NCBI GenBank assembly: GCA_003255065.1
Contig: QAOA01006727.1
Span: forward strand, 97,750 to 161,749
DNA: 64,000 bases
Reading direction: 5' to 3'
DNA from: Cercis canadensis
Lineage: Eukaryota; Streptophyta; Magnoliopsida; Fabales; Fabaceae
A program made the position numbers and the translations under genes. Below the pieces are notes generated by a model. The model saw only the letters and a program-made list of their open reading frames with translations. It had not been told where the DNA came from and did not search any database. Below, piece by piece: positions 45,024 to 55,864 of this stretch. How positions within the stretch are numbered: position 1 is the first letter of the stretch; each line of letters begins with the position of its first letter.

Positions 45024-47542
45024 GAAAAAAATGATGGCTTATAGGTTAGAAACAGTATTATATTTTATCATTCATTCTTGTTTGGATCCATCCTGCTCCC
45101 TGAAAGGGGAAAAGAAATAAAAGAGGTAATTAATTTGTCTACTTGGGGCTGTCGTTGAGTGCCACTAGTTCTTTGTTCCATGCAGAGTCCTTTTTTACAA
45201 GGACACATGTAACAAGTATAGCATTCCAAATAGGGGTGATCTTATGCTATCTCCTCAGACTCTGGCAGTGAAATACTCTTTATGCTTTGTATATCCTAAT
45301 ACTATTTGGAAATGTACCTTCTATCTTTCTGGATGATTAATGCAAGACAAGACAGCTGATGGGGTTCCACTTTAACCATTTACCTTCTATTTTATTGGAA
45401 AGCATTTGTCTATGAATTTAGCTTGACTTATAATCATCTTGTACCAGTTAGCTTGTTTTTCTTTGCTGTTACCATTTAAGGCTTGAGGGGATCACAGGTA
45501 ACTTTAGAGCATCAGTGTCCTGATGCAACTGTTGATGAAGGACAAGAACAAGAAAAAGGAAGATATGGAAAGAGAGAAGACAAGAGAGGAAAGGAAAGAG
45601 GAAGGACATTAGGGAAAATTTCAAAGATTGAATTAATCATCAAAGCCGAAATTAAGTAGTTCATAGCCTCCTTATATAGTTAATTGCAAATATATTTCAG
45701 CACTTCCAGGAGTAGAATACCAGAACCTAATTCTTAGGCAGCCATTAATATTTCCCATTATAATTTATATAGATACCATAATCCTGACTAAACCAAATTC
45801 CTAACAAAATAGGAAATCTTCCTTGTTGTAATTACTTGATGACGATAGATAGTAAGATTAGAATTCCTGACCCTGTTGCCCAAGATAATTAGAAACCACT
45901 TCGCCTTGATTATTGTATATCATATTGCATTTCTATCGGTTGTAGTTAACATATGTTTCGTACCTCTGATCATCCTGCATATAGTTAGTACGTTTATGTG
46001 TGCCTTTTTGGGGTTCTTGGAATCTGTTTGTGTTGCTTCTGTTTATGGTTGGATCCAGGATCCTCTTGGTCCTGCATTGAAAGCCTTTTATGTGCAACAA
46101 ATTTTAACAGCACATCCCTTATAGGTACATGATGCTGTTAATTAAATTGGCTATGAACTTACTTGCTTTTTGCTACTTTCATATATAGTACAATGGTTTG
46201 TGCTTTTTGCTACTTTCATATATAGCACAATGTTTTGCACCATTGTAAGATAACAATGGTTTGATGTGTTTGTGATAGTATCAATGTAGTTATTAAGATG
46301 TATCTATGTACATTTTGGAATTGTTTATAATGCTGGAAGTTGTTTGCTGCCATAGATGTTGCAATTTTTTTTTTTTTGGTTCTTGCATCTAGTGCATGTA
46401 TTTCAGTCAAAAGAAGTACCAAAAGTGTGGACTTAACTGTGTCTCTTTGCCAATTTTATGAAACTTCAAAATATGAGTTGAAGAAAATAATAGAGAAGAC
46501 CAATAAATTAATTGGAGATATATTGAAGAAGCATTTTAAATAAGGCATAATCTTACAGGTTCATTTTCGTTTATATAAACACATGGCCTCTTTGCCTTGA
46601 GTTTCTAAGGAGTGGCAAGATTGATGTAAAACCCCTTATAAGGTTTGGGTTCTCGCAGAAGGAGGTGGAAGAAGCATAGACTTATTTTATTTTGCATTCT
46701 AGCATCACAAAAATTTTGTTGCTTTATTTTATCCATTTTGTAAAACTTTAACATAACAGAAATCCTTTTTGTAATTTTCAAAACAAGAATTTTTTTTTTT
46801 TTTTATTTCATCGAATATCTGAGAAGGCATAGATAATTGACCCAACTGTGCTTAATATATACCCCACATTTTATTTAATTGACTGCTTTACCAATCTTAT
46901 TTTGTAGGTTGGAACGAATAGATCAAAAATGCCCTATCACTTGTCTGCGTACAATACAGCCTACGGATAAGTGACAGGTTCCATGATGCTGTGGATGACA
47001 AAACCATAATAAGAAGTGAATAAGAATATGTACTATTTGCCAAAGTACTACATATAAATGAACAAGTTTCTTATTTCTTGCATGTATTTCAGTCAAAAGA
47101 AGTACCAAAGGTGTGGACCTCATTGTGTCTCTTTGCCAAATTTATGAAACTCCAAAAGATGAGTTGAAGAAAGCAATAGAGAAGACCAATAAATTAATTG
47201 GAGATGTATTGAAGAATAAGCCTTGTTTGGCGTCTGAATGTGAAACTGAAAACCTGGAGAATATTGATGAAGGTTCATTTACTGTGTCAATGATTATTTA
47301 TACATGTACAGTCTAATGCGTATCTGCCTCCAGACTATGCACTTTTGCATGAACAATAAAATCAATTAAGAAGTTTGCAACTCCGAATCTAACGTCATTT
47401 TAAATAAGGTATAATTTTACAGGTTCACTTCCATATCCCTTACAAATACAACCTCAACTAGAGGCAACTCATCAACTACAAAATAACCAAACATTGGGGC
47501 TATCTAAATTAATCTCATATACATGGACAAATGCATGATCTT
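45024..47542. other. Middle of the Harbinger-like element, unrecognised
   Basis: Mostly intron-like AT-rich sequence. Two related exon-like pieces at 46405-46540 and 47090-47290 (LCQ(F/I)[18 protein letters not shown]) arose by internal duplication; the second is longer. A 34-bp tandem repeat lies at 46164-46232 (TGCTTTTTGCTACTTTCATA). None of these could be assigned to a family. Confidence 0.35.
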
Positions 47543-47544
47543 GA

Positions 47545-47870
47545 TCCTTGATCCTCCCGCTCATGCACTGTCCCTAAAACACCATTAAAGTGGGAAACCC
47601 ATGAAATGGCATCCGTATGGTATTGCCTTAGAAGCTTCAACTCTGGTACATCAATCGTAAAACTGTCCCATTCCTTAAGCATTACACCAACATTCTGCAG
47701 ATCTCCAATATTAATAATAGTGCACCTTTCAGCTGCTACAGATTGACAAATGGTGAAAAAGTCAAACCTTTAAATTCATAGGACCTTCCAATATCTCACC
47801 ACAATTGGCACGACAATATTGAGCTTGGCTTAATAGATTCTGAAGCACGTCTATCTCTGGAAGTTGAACT
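47545..47870 (-). pseudogene. PLU-1 domain fragment of a KDM5/JMJ17-like histone demethylase
   Basis: Two exons on the minus strand. The first (to 47768) reads VQLPEIDVLQNLLSQAQYCR and EILEGPMNLK; the second (47694-47545) reads NVGVMLKEWDSFTIDVPELK, then LLRQYHTDAISWVSHFNGVL and HEREDQ. They are separated by a 73-bp intron with GT (47767) and AG (47695) borders. The helical LPE..LL..L pattern matches the PLU-1 region that follows the catalytic domains in plant KDM5-type demethylases. No JmjC, ARID or PHD part is present. The retained intron shows capture at the DNA level. A stop at the start of the first exon confirms that it is dead. Confidence 0.6.
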
Positions 47871-47936
47871 TAAAGCTCTACAATCTATTAGAAAGAATAA
47901 AATTCATACTATAATCAGTGTGAAACTCATGTAATG

Positions 47937-48893
47937 CAATCCCACTGATAAAATCTAGAGAGCAGATGAAAGAAACCCAACCATGAGCAATATGACATGG
48001 AGGAACAAAAGCAAACAGAAGTCTCCATGGTGAAAGCAGCAACTGCCAAGAAATTCTAGCTATGCAGAGAACGATATTATTCAGTTTTCTTGATTTTGTA
48101 CTCTCCATCTATTGAAGGAATAACAGACCGGTCACCAGAAATCAAGGAGATATAGTTGGTTGAATCATAACTCATATCCAGGGTAGAAATGAAATGGTAT
48201 TAAATTTCTAGAGATTATGATTGTTATAAAGTAAATTACTGTTAATAATCAAAAACTAATATATCCCTTTGGTTATAACATTTCTTTATAAAAGTGTCAA
48301 ACTATGCCAAATTTCATCCATAAAATTTGTAGGATTAAAAAAAAGGAACAATCCGGTATAAGGTTAACAAAATGCAGTATATCCAAATATTAGAAGAGAA
48401 TAACATATTTCATTGGAAGTTAGCTCATACATGTTCAAGCATGCATATCCGCAGAAGTAAAGAAATTGTATAATTAACTAAATCATAGTAACAGTATGAA
48501 TATTAATGTTCTGCAACATTAAAGAAATTGTATAAACATCCCTGTCAGATGTTTCAGCAGCATCAGCTGTTCGAGGTACCCTTACGTACATAGGGTCTAC
48601 AAATGAAACAATTTTTAACACAAGGTTGTTGCAGCATTATATAATTTTGTAATGATAAGCATATTATTTGGAGAGTAAACTGTTGTGATAAATAACATCA
48701 ATAGTTCACTACATTAAGGTAAGTCATATGAGTACCGTTTTGATTTTTTGAATGAATGGAGAAAATATCAACAATGCCCTTGTCTTCTTCACCATCATGA
48801 ATTATCTCAGGATAATCCTTGTACTCATGCCTTTCTTCATTACAAGAAGCAGTCTCTTCTGGCACCCATTCCTTTGGCCTCTCACCTCTTGAA
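47937..48893 (-). pseudogene. MHX: MHX-type cation/proton exchanger fragment
   Basis: Exon A (48893-48736), after a TTTCTAG acceptor, reads SSRGERPKEWVPEE, an acidic loop, then GIVDIFSIHSKNQ, ending at a GTACTC donor. Exon B (48108-47937), after CCTTCAATAG, reads [36 protein letters not shown] and [17 protein letters not shown]. These match the cytosolic loop and the following membrane segment of plant MHX, a vacuolar Mg/Zn-proton antiporter of the Na/Ca exchanger family. About 100 residues of a protein of roughly 540 are present. The sequence between the exons is intron-like. Homology stops after SGIA. Confidence 0.75.
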
Positions 48894-49560
48894 CTAGAAA
48901 TATAACACGAAGCATCAGGCTAAAAAGAATAAGGTAGTTTGACCAGAATAAATTCATTGATTACAAAAAGATTAGAGATGTTTTAAAATGTGAATTCTAA
49001 TAAAAAATAAACAAACAGGAGGGCATGCTGGTGTAATAAAACAAGATTGTCTCCTATGTAATACCCTGACCTTTAATACATTTAATTGTTTTTAAACTTA
49101 AAAAACTCCAAGAATGAGTTTAAAAAAAAGGTGGCAACTTGTTAATTGAGGTGCATGCTGGTGTCAGATATTCAAGGCCAAATTAAGGACAAGTACATGC
49201 ACTTACAGATGTCGGTCATGAAAGATAAAAAGCAATATCTACTGGCCATGAGAATGAGAGACAGTCTCAAAAGTTTTCTCCAACTCAATTTCGCTAAATT
49301 TTACATAGGTCACAGCTAGTTTCTATAGGGACTAGGCCCCTCAAGAAGAATGAAGTCTCAAGTTAGATTTTTCACACCACCAAAAATGCTTCAAAGCATA
49401 TCAATGAACTTTATTGTTGAAAGGATAACATCGCCAGGAAACATGCTTTATATTCATCAAGAAGAAAGAAAGAAAGCAACACATAATCAATATGGTTTTG
49501 AACAGAAAGGTGTTCAGATATTACCTCCAAAATTAGTGAATCATGAGAATTTATTTACAT
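48894..49560. other. Spacer between captured MHX and PP2C pieces
   Basis: AT-rich, with a plus-strand open piece at 49350-49634 that is not a recognised protein and partly mirrors the PP2C exon. Probably intronic or filler sequence. Confidence 0.4.
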
Positions 49561-49928
49561 TCAATTGCCTTCTAGTTCTCTGGCACATTGATGTGGATCA
49601 TCATACCTTCTTAACCCATGACGGACAAAACTAATTGCATCCTGGCTTGACATTACATACCAAATGCCATCACACCCAATGATCAAGAACTCATCATCCT
49701 CTGTCTATGTTACCTGTTGAATATCAAGCTCAACAGTAAGAGGCGATGCAGAACCAAGCAGGAAATAACTTGGTCTGTGATCATAAGACATCTCAATAGT
49801 TGTTCCTCTCCTACAGAGAATAGCTCGACAATCACCAGCATTTGCAACCAGCAAATGCCTTCCAAGTATAATAGCAATCAATGCTCTTGTCCCACAAGAG
49901 CTACTAACAGTTTGTTCAACAATCAAAG
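49561..49928 (-). pseudogene. Protein phosphatase 2C exon block (captured)
   Basis: After a TTTCTGTCTTTAG acceptor the minus strand reads [38 protein letters not shown] (the PP2C metal/substrate motif VANAGD-R), IEMSYDHRP, then [15 protein letters not shown], a stop at 49705, and [20 protein letters not shown] (motif DG-W-D with D changed to Y), [20 protein letters not shown]. About 40-50 residues between DHRPSYF and GSASPL, including the usual VARA-GD block, are missing. It is therefore a broken copy of a plant clade phosphatase. It ends with a stop at 49561. Confidence 0.85.
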
Positions 49929-50340
49929 CTAAAGACAGAAAACACATTTCAAATTCTAATTACGAAATTCAGGTTCTGCAATATCAGCAAATACTAGAGG
50001 AGCATTAGATCTTCTACACATTACAAAACAAAAGAAGAAAAATACCAAACCTGTAACATCAGCTTTGAAAATCAACTAAGACAGATTCACAAAAAAAACC
50101 CCACCGAGCCAATAGTAACATACACACATAAAAAAGAAGTATAGATTTAAGTCCTAGGAGATAACTAAGGTGGCTTCAGGGAACACCAATTCTTCAAACA
50201 AACCAAATCATAACAACCCAAGAAAATTTTGGATAAGAATCTCAATTCAAACAAACAACCAATAAGTAAAAGAAATCAAAGACCAGGAAAAGAGAAATAT
50301 TGATTCAAAGCGAGATTTTTCAGTAGAAATCAATTCAGAC
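49929..50340 (-). other. Intron-like sequence of the captured PP2C gene
   Basis: Non-coding, AT-rich, between the first exon (donor GTACGG near 50355) and the acceptor at 49929. The exons for the N-terminal half of the phosphatase domain (the DGH-G motif) are absent, so part of the gene was lost. Confidence 0.5.
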
Positions 50341-50488
50341 GAGACCCGTACTTCCCTAATATCGGAACAGAAGGTGTGGTGGGCGAAACCTCAACCTTGA
50401 CGTTGTGTTCTTGTGCTACGCAGAGATGATACTTCACATCCAACGTAGGAATGCTCTGCTGGTAGATAATTTCCGCTTCGGCAACCAT
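50341..50488 (-). pseudogene. PP2C first-exon fragment (captured)
   Basis: Minus-strand MIMSQNMVAEAEIIYQQSIP, then TLDVKYHLCVAQE. This resembles the N-terminal leader before the catalytic domain in some plant PP2C genes, and it lies in the right order and strand with the exon block at 49928-49561. The open frame extends upstream to 50785, but that part looks like 5' UTR. The link to PP2C is an inference from order and resemblance. Confidence 0.5.
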
Positions 50489-50948
50489 ATTTTGGCTCAT
50501 AATCATCTTCAATTGCTGTCTTGTAATCTTCTCTGAGCTTAACTGGCACAAAATGCAAGAACTGAAAATAGGGTTTGAAATCCTGAGATTCAATTCAATC
50601 AAAATCAGGGAGAAACTGAGGTTTCTTTGAACAAGAAGAAAAGTGAACAATTTAGGGTTCTTTCCTTCTTCCCTCGGACTCTCGAGCCTACGAACTGTCA
50701 TGGACAGTGTTTGGGAAGAGCAGCGAAGACTGGAAGCCAGGGTATTTTTGGAAAATTGATAGCATATGCTACTTGAACCAAACATGGGAATACAATTTTA
50801 TTGGGAATACACTATGATATTCCCAGGAAAGTTAAGTGATAACCAAACATGGGAATATCAACTTTCCCAATAATCTCATTCCTGTGAATCTCATTCCCAG
50901 AAAAGTAAGGATTCCTAGGAAAGAGGATAACTGATACCAAACACCACC
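50489..50948. other. Right end of the Harbinger-like element
   Basis: A likely 5' UTR remnant, then subterminal sequence with repeated GGGAATA and TATTCCCA motifs near 50790-50870 before the inverted end. No gene. Confidence 0.45.
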
Positions 50949-50951
50949 TAA

Positions 50952-51617
50952 GAAAATACAAACTAAGATTGAACCAAAGAAATGCACTTTTAGTGTGACT
51001 TCTGGTAAATTGTTAAGGTTCATTGTTAGTGAAAAAGGAATTGAAGTAGACCCGGACAAAGTTCAAGCAATTCGAGAGATGTCATCCCTAAGATCAGAAA
51101 AAGAAGTTCAAAGTTTCCTAAGGAAGCTTAATTATATAGCCATATTCATTTCAAATCTCACTCACACTTGTGAACCCATCTTCAAACTACTGAGAAAGAA
51201 TAATCCTGGAGAGTGGAACGAAAGTGTCAGGAAGCTTTTGATAGGATCAAAGAGTATTTGTTTAACCCATTGGTGTTTGTACCTCCGACATCTGGAAAGC
51301 CTTTCATTCTATATTTGACCGTGCTTCAAGAATCAATGAAGAGTGTGTTAGGACAACATGATGAAGGGGGAAGCAAAGAAAGGGCTATCTATTACTTAAG
51401 CAAAAAGTTCACTAATTACGAGATGAGATATGCCATGGTGAAAAAAAAGTGTTGTGCGTTAGTTTTGGTGGCAGATAGACTCCGGCAATACATGCTATAC
51501 CATACTACATGGCTTATCTTTCGTATGAATCCAATCAAGTTTATTTTTGAAAAGCCGAATCTCTTCGGAAGGCTAGCTAAGTGGCAAATTGTCCTTTCAG
51601 AATATGATGTAGTGTAA
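50952..51617 (+). pseudogene. Ogre/Tat reverse transcriptase, 3' part
   Basis: Resumes the RT interrupted at 43632 with KIQTKIEPKKCTF-like sequence, then SGKLLRFIVSEKGIEVDPDK, EKEVQSFLRKLNYIAIFISN and KLLRKNNPGEW. A one-base slip near 51225 moves the frame to QEAFDRIKEYLFNPLVFVPP, GSKERAIYYLSKKFTNYEMR and LRQYMLYHTTWLI, ending at a stop at 51615. The RNase H follows in the same frame. Confidence 0.9.
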
Positions 51618-53132
51618 ATGACAAAGAAGGCTGTTAAAGGAAGTGTAATTGCTGATTACTTAGCTGAAAATCCCATCAACGAGTATCAACCCATGAGATT
51701 TGAATTTCCTGATGAAGATGTTCTTGCAATCGAAGGAATGGATGAAAAAGAAGAAGTAAGGTGGAAGATGTACTTCGATGGTGCTGTGAATGTGCACGGG
51801 CAAGGAATAGGGGCCGTGATCATGTCACCAGAAGGGAAGCAATTTCTTATAGCCATTAAGCTGGACTTTGATTGCACTAATAACATGACCGAATATGAAG
51901 CATGTGTAAGAGGTCTACAAGCAGCTTTAGATCTAAAAGTTGATACCTTGGATGTTTTTGGAGATTATGCTCTCATCATTTATCAGGTGACTGGAGAATT
52001 GCAAACCAAGGATTCAAGATTGGTTCCTTATCAGAAATATTTGACTCGGTTAATCAAGAAATTTGAAGACATTACTTTTTCTCACTTATCTCGCGACAAG
52101 AACAAATTTGCGGATGCTTTGGCTACACTAGCAGTAATGACTAAGTTTGATTGTGGAGTAATGGTACAACCAATACAAGTGAAGTCAGAGGAAGAATCGA
52201 TTTATTGCTCCAATGTGGAAGAAGAACCTGATGGTCACCCTTGGTACTATGATATCATGCAATATATCAAGTTCAGAGAATATCTACTTAGGGCTAATGA
52301 AAATGATAAGAAGACCATCAAACGTCTAGCATTGGGATTCTTTCTAAGTGGAGAGATCTTGTACAAAAGAAGTCATGACGGAGTGCTTTTACGATGTGTG
52401 GATGCTAAGGAGGCTAATCACATTTTGAGTGCTATTCATGAAGAAATATGTGCTACTCATGCAAATGGACATATGATGACTCGAAAAATTCTAAGAGCAG
52501 ACTATTACTGGACAATAATGGAAAGAGATTGCATCAGTTATATTAGAAAGTGTCACAAGTGTCAAATCTATGCCAATCGCACTAAAGTACCTTCGTCCAT
52601 GTTGCACAATATGAGAACCCCTTGGCCATTTTTTATGTGGGGAATTGATGTCATTGGTCCAATTAATTCGAAAGCATCCAATGGACACCGTTTCATTCTG
52701 GTGGCAATTGACTACTTCACAAAATGGGTAGAGACTGCTTCTTATGCGAAAGTGACTCAAAAGATAGTGGTCAAATTTTTGAAAACAAATATCATTTGTC
52801 GATATGGGCAATCAAAGAAAATTATCACTGATAATAGTTTGAATTTGAATGGCGTGGACATACAAAAGTTGTGCAAACAATTCGCAATCAAGCATCATAA
52901 TTCTTCGCCATATAAGCCTCAGATGAATGGAGCAGTAGAAGCCTCAAACAAAAATATCAAGAAGATAGTGGAAAAGATGGTCGTAACTTACAAAAATTGG
53001 CATGAAATGCTTCCCTATGCTTTGCACGCTTACCGCATAGCAGTTCAATCGTCAACTGGGGCAATGCCGTATTCTCTGGTATACAGTATGGAAGCTGTTA
53101 CTCCCATAGAAGTAAAGATTTCCTCTCTCTGA
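51618..53132 (+). pseudogene. Ogre/Tat RNase H and integrase
   Basis: 504 open codons. RNase H occupies about residues 45-180: WKMYFDGAVNVHGQGIGAVI, TNNMTEYEACVRGLQAAL, DVFGDYALI (the canonical D-S is D-Y), and DKNKFADALATLA. The linker HPWYYDIMQYIKFREYL leads into the integrase. The zinc finger is HEEICATH...CISYIRKCHKCQ. The core has WGIDVIGPI (first D), IITDNSLNLNGV (second D; the next residue is S where N-G is usual) and NGAVEASNKNIKKI (E). The part FTKWVETASYAKVTQKIVVK is complete. The stop at 53132 breaks it from the C-terminal domain, which continues at 53136. Confidence 0.95.
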
Positions 53133-53135
53133 GTC

Positions 53136-53520
53136 TTGATGGAAACTGATTTAGAAGAGTCAGAATGGGCACGTGTTAGATATGAGCAGCTGAATATGAT
53201 TGAGGGGAAAAGATTAGTTACAATTTTTCATAAACAGTTGTATGAACAAAGAATGGCCAGAGCATTTAACAAAAAAGTTCAACTTCGAGAGTTTCAACCG
53301 GGAGATCTAGTGTTGAGAAAGGTCTTGCCTCATCAAGAAGATGCACGGGGAAAATGGGCCTCAACTCATCAAGGCCCATACATTGTCAAATAAGCATTCT
53401 CCAGAGGAGCTTTGATTCTTACAAATATGGAAGGGCGAGAGTTGGCTAAGCCGATAAATTTTGATGTAGTTAGAAAATATTACTCGTTAAAAAAAAAGTC
53501 TGATAGATTGAAAACCTGAA
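53136..53520 (+). pseudogene. Ogre/Tat integrase C-terminal domain
   Basis: Same frame after one stop: ESEWARVRYEQLNMIEGKRL, ARAFNKKVQLREFQPGDLVL, HQEDARGKWASTHQGPYIVK, a stop at 53391, then ALILTNMEGRELAKPIN and VRKYYSLKKK before the final stop. This is a GPY/F-type module (GPYIV) typical of gypsy integrases. Confidence 0.85.
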
Positions 53521-54429
53521 AAGGCAATCTAGGCAAAAGTTAGGGCATTCAAGTTAAATTTATTGAATTGAAAACCTGAAAGGGAAATTTAGATGCGAGT
53601 TTGAGCCTGCAAGAATGTTTGTGCGAGAATGAAAAAATTAACCAAAAATAAAAGGGTTGTTTGAGATAAGGGAGGAAACTTAGCATATAAGAAAGTAAGA
53701 GTTATGCATTTCAACATCAGAAGGATAAACGTCGTCTCAATCAAGTAGAAGTCTAATCCAAGGCAATATGAGAATCAATAAAGTTGGATATCACAGAGAT
53801 ACAAATGGAAAAAAAATCATTTGTTCTATGGATCTTCTGAATCTTTCATCCTGAACTACGTGGACTTTAATTCCTCTTCGAGGATAAGTAGGCACCTACT
53901 TGGTAGGGCAAGTCCAATTTCACTAAGACCCCACACTAGGGCAAATTTTTATTCAGATGGGTATCTCTTTGAGTTTCAACCTTATGATGTTTGTACACTT
54001 TCTTTCTTAGTTAAAATAAAAGAGGTTGATTCATTAAATTTATTTCTTTCAGTTATGCATACTCTCTATGATAAATTATTGAGTTATGATTTTGAATAAA
54101 ATGTGAGTGTATTGTTTATATAACATACTCATTTATTTTTTTAAAGTATGTCACATTGACATGGTTTCCAGATTTCCAAATGATATATTCTAAATCAACC
54201 CAAGACCTATTAAAAGTCTTCTTTAATGCTTACAGTTAGAAAAGAGTGTGGTCTCATCATTTGGGGAAATAAGAAGAAATTATCAAACAGAGACATAAAT
54301 CCAGTTTCTAAATGAGAAAAGACACGCATGAATGATTCGACTTTTAAAAGAGTAAATTTTGATTGAACCACTTTCTTTGCAAATGATCAAAGATGAATCA
54401 TTTTAATTTCATGGTGTACATTTCTTACA

Positions 54430-55090
54430 CTTTCTAGCCATTAATTTTTTTCACCATTACATTTCATGTCATTAACTTTTCTGCCATTACATTTTACGCC
54501 ATTAATTTTTCTGTCATTATATTTTGTGCCATTAAATTTTCTGTTATTATATTTTATACCATTAATTTTTCTGTCATTACATTTCATGCCATTAATTTTT
54601 CTGTTATTAAATTTTATACCATTGACTTTTCAGTAATTACATTTCACGTCATTAACTTTTGTGCCATTATATTTTGTGCCATTAATTTTCTGCCATCACA
54701 TTTTGTGTCATTACATTTTATGCTATGAATTTTTCAGTAATTATATTTTATGTCATTACATTTCGTGCCATTACATTTTGTGCCATTATTTTTTATGCCA
54801 TTGATTTTTCAATAATCACATTTCATGTTATTAATTTTTTTGCCATTATATTTTATGCCACTAATTTCTCAAATAATTACATTTCATGCCATTAATTTTC
54901 TCACCATTACATTTTATGTCATTAATTTCTCAGTTGTTATATTTCATGTTATTGACTGTTATGTCGTTACATTTCGTGCGTTAATTTTTTCGCTATTACA
55001 TTTTGTGCCATTATGTTTTCTTGCTATTACATTTTTCTGTCATTATATTTTCACCATTGTGCTTTACGTCATTTTATTTTCACATTTCAA
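54430..55090 (+). repeat. 30-bp minisatellite inside the LTR (plus arm)
   Basis: About 22 copies of a unit like GCCATTACATTTTAT + GCCATTAATTTTTCT. Each 30-bp unit is two related 15-mers with C/T and A/T variation. The same array, reverse-complemented, lies in the other LTR at 58420-58995. Confidence 0.85.
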
Positions 55091-55817
55091 CATTTGCCCT
55101 GAGTACTTGACGAAATATAAGTATTTTATCTTTACATGTTCTCTATACAAAAAAATGTGATAAGCGAGAGCTTCACACATTATTCTAATAAGAAACATGT
55201 AAAGAAGGGCAAATGGTAAACACCCATTTTCATCCAAATAAAAAATAAAATAAAAATAATAATAAACAATTAGAAGCAAAAATAAAAGAGACGTAGGTTT
55301 GGGAGCAAGTGCATGTGCAGTTTAAGTTGGAAACGGAAAGGGAGATGTGAAAAGAAGAAAGAATGTGGAAATATGGGAGAGAGAGACGTGAGTGCATGGG
55401 TGAGGTGAAGTAAGAGTCGTGAGTGCAATATAAAGAAGAGAGAACAACAATAGAAAAAAAGGGGCACAGAGAAAGAAAGCAGAAGGAGCAGCAAAGAGAG
55501 CAATAGAATAGAACCGAAACAAAGGTAGAAGGAAGGAAGAAGCAGAGAATATAGAGATAGGGATAGATAGACCAGCAAGAGCAAGACAAAGACCAACAGG
55601 TAGAGAATAGAAAGCAGAGAGCATAGAGAGAACCGAAACAGAGAGAACAAGAAGTAGAAAAGTAGCACACAGAGGAGAAAATTCTAAAATTTTCACTAGT
55701 TCAGGTACCCATTCTATTTTTTTTCTCTGTTGAATTTTCATTTTTGTTGCACTACACACATCATACACATAGTATATATTTGTTACAATTTGCCTAATTT
55801 TTACACAGATAGAGACT

Positions 55818-55864
<47 letters not shown>

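Larger units (their letters stand above)
43633..50948. mobile_element. PIF/Harbinger-like element carrying host gene fragments
   Basis: It splits an RT domain exactly. The left end is GGTGGTGTTTGGTATGAGTTA. The reverse complement of the right end is GGTGGTGTTTGGTATCAGTTA, so the inverted ends match at 20 of 21 bases. The trinucleotide TAA flanks both sides (43630-43632 and 50949-50951), and removing the element plus one TAA restores RT continuity. A TTA/TAA duplication and the G-rich TGTTTGG ends are characteristic of PIF/Harbinger. No DDE transposase or Myb-like partner is recognisable, so it is non-autonomous. It contains intron-bearing fragments of at least three plant genes, all on the minus strand (PP2C 50488-49561, MHX 48893-47937, PLU-1 domain 47870-47545). 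It also contains unrecognised exon-like pieces on the plus strand, and internal repeats (44222/46007; 46405/47090). Confidence 0.8.

Noticed and set aside
43633-50948. The inserted block as a normal host gene region interrupting the retroelement, or a Mutator-type carrier
   Set aside because: Inverted ends and a TAA duplication with exact restoration of RT favour a transposon. Mutator-like elements would give 8-11-bp duplications and usually longer inverted ends.
55230-55864. Three overlapping minus-strand frames rich in Leu, Ser and Tyr
   Set aside because: They read the purine-rich and (AT)n part of an LTR backwards; low-complexity composition, no domain.
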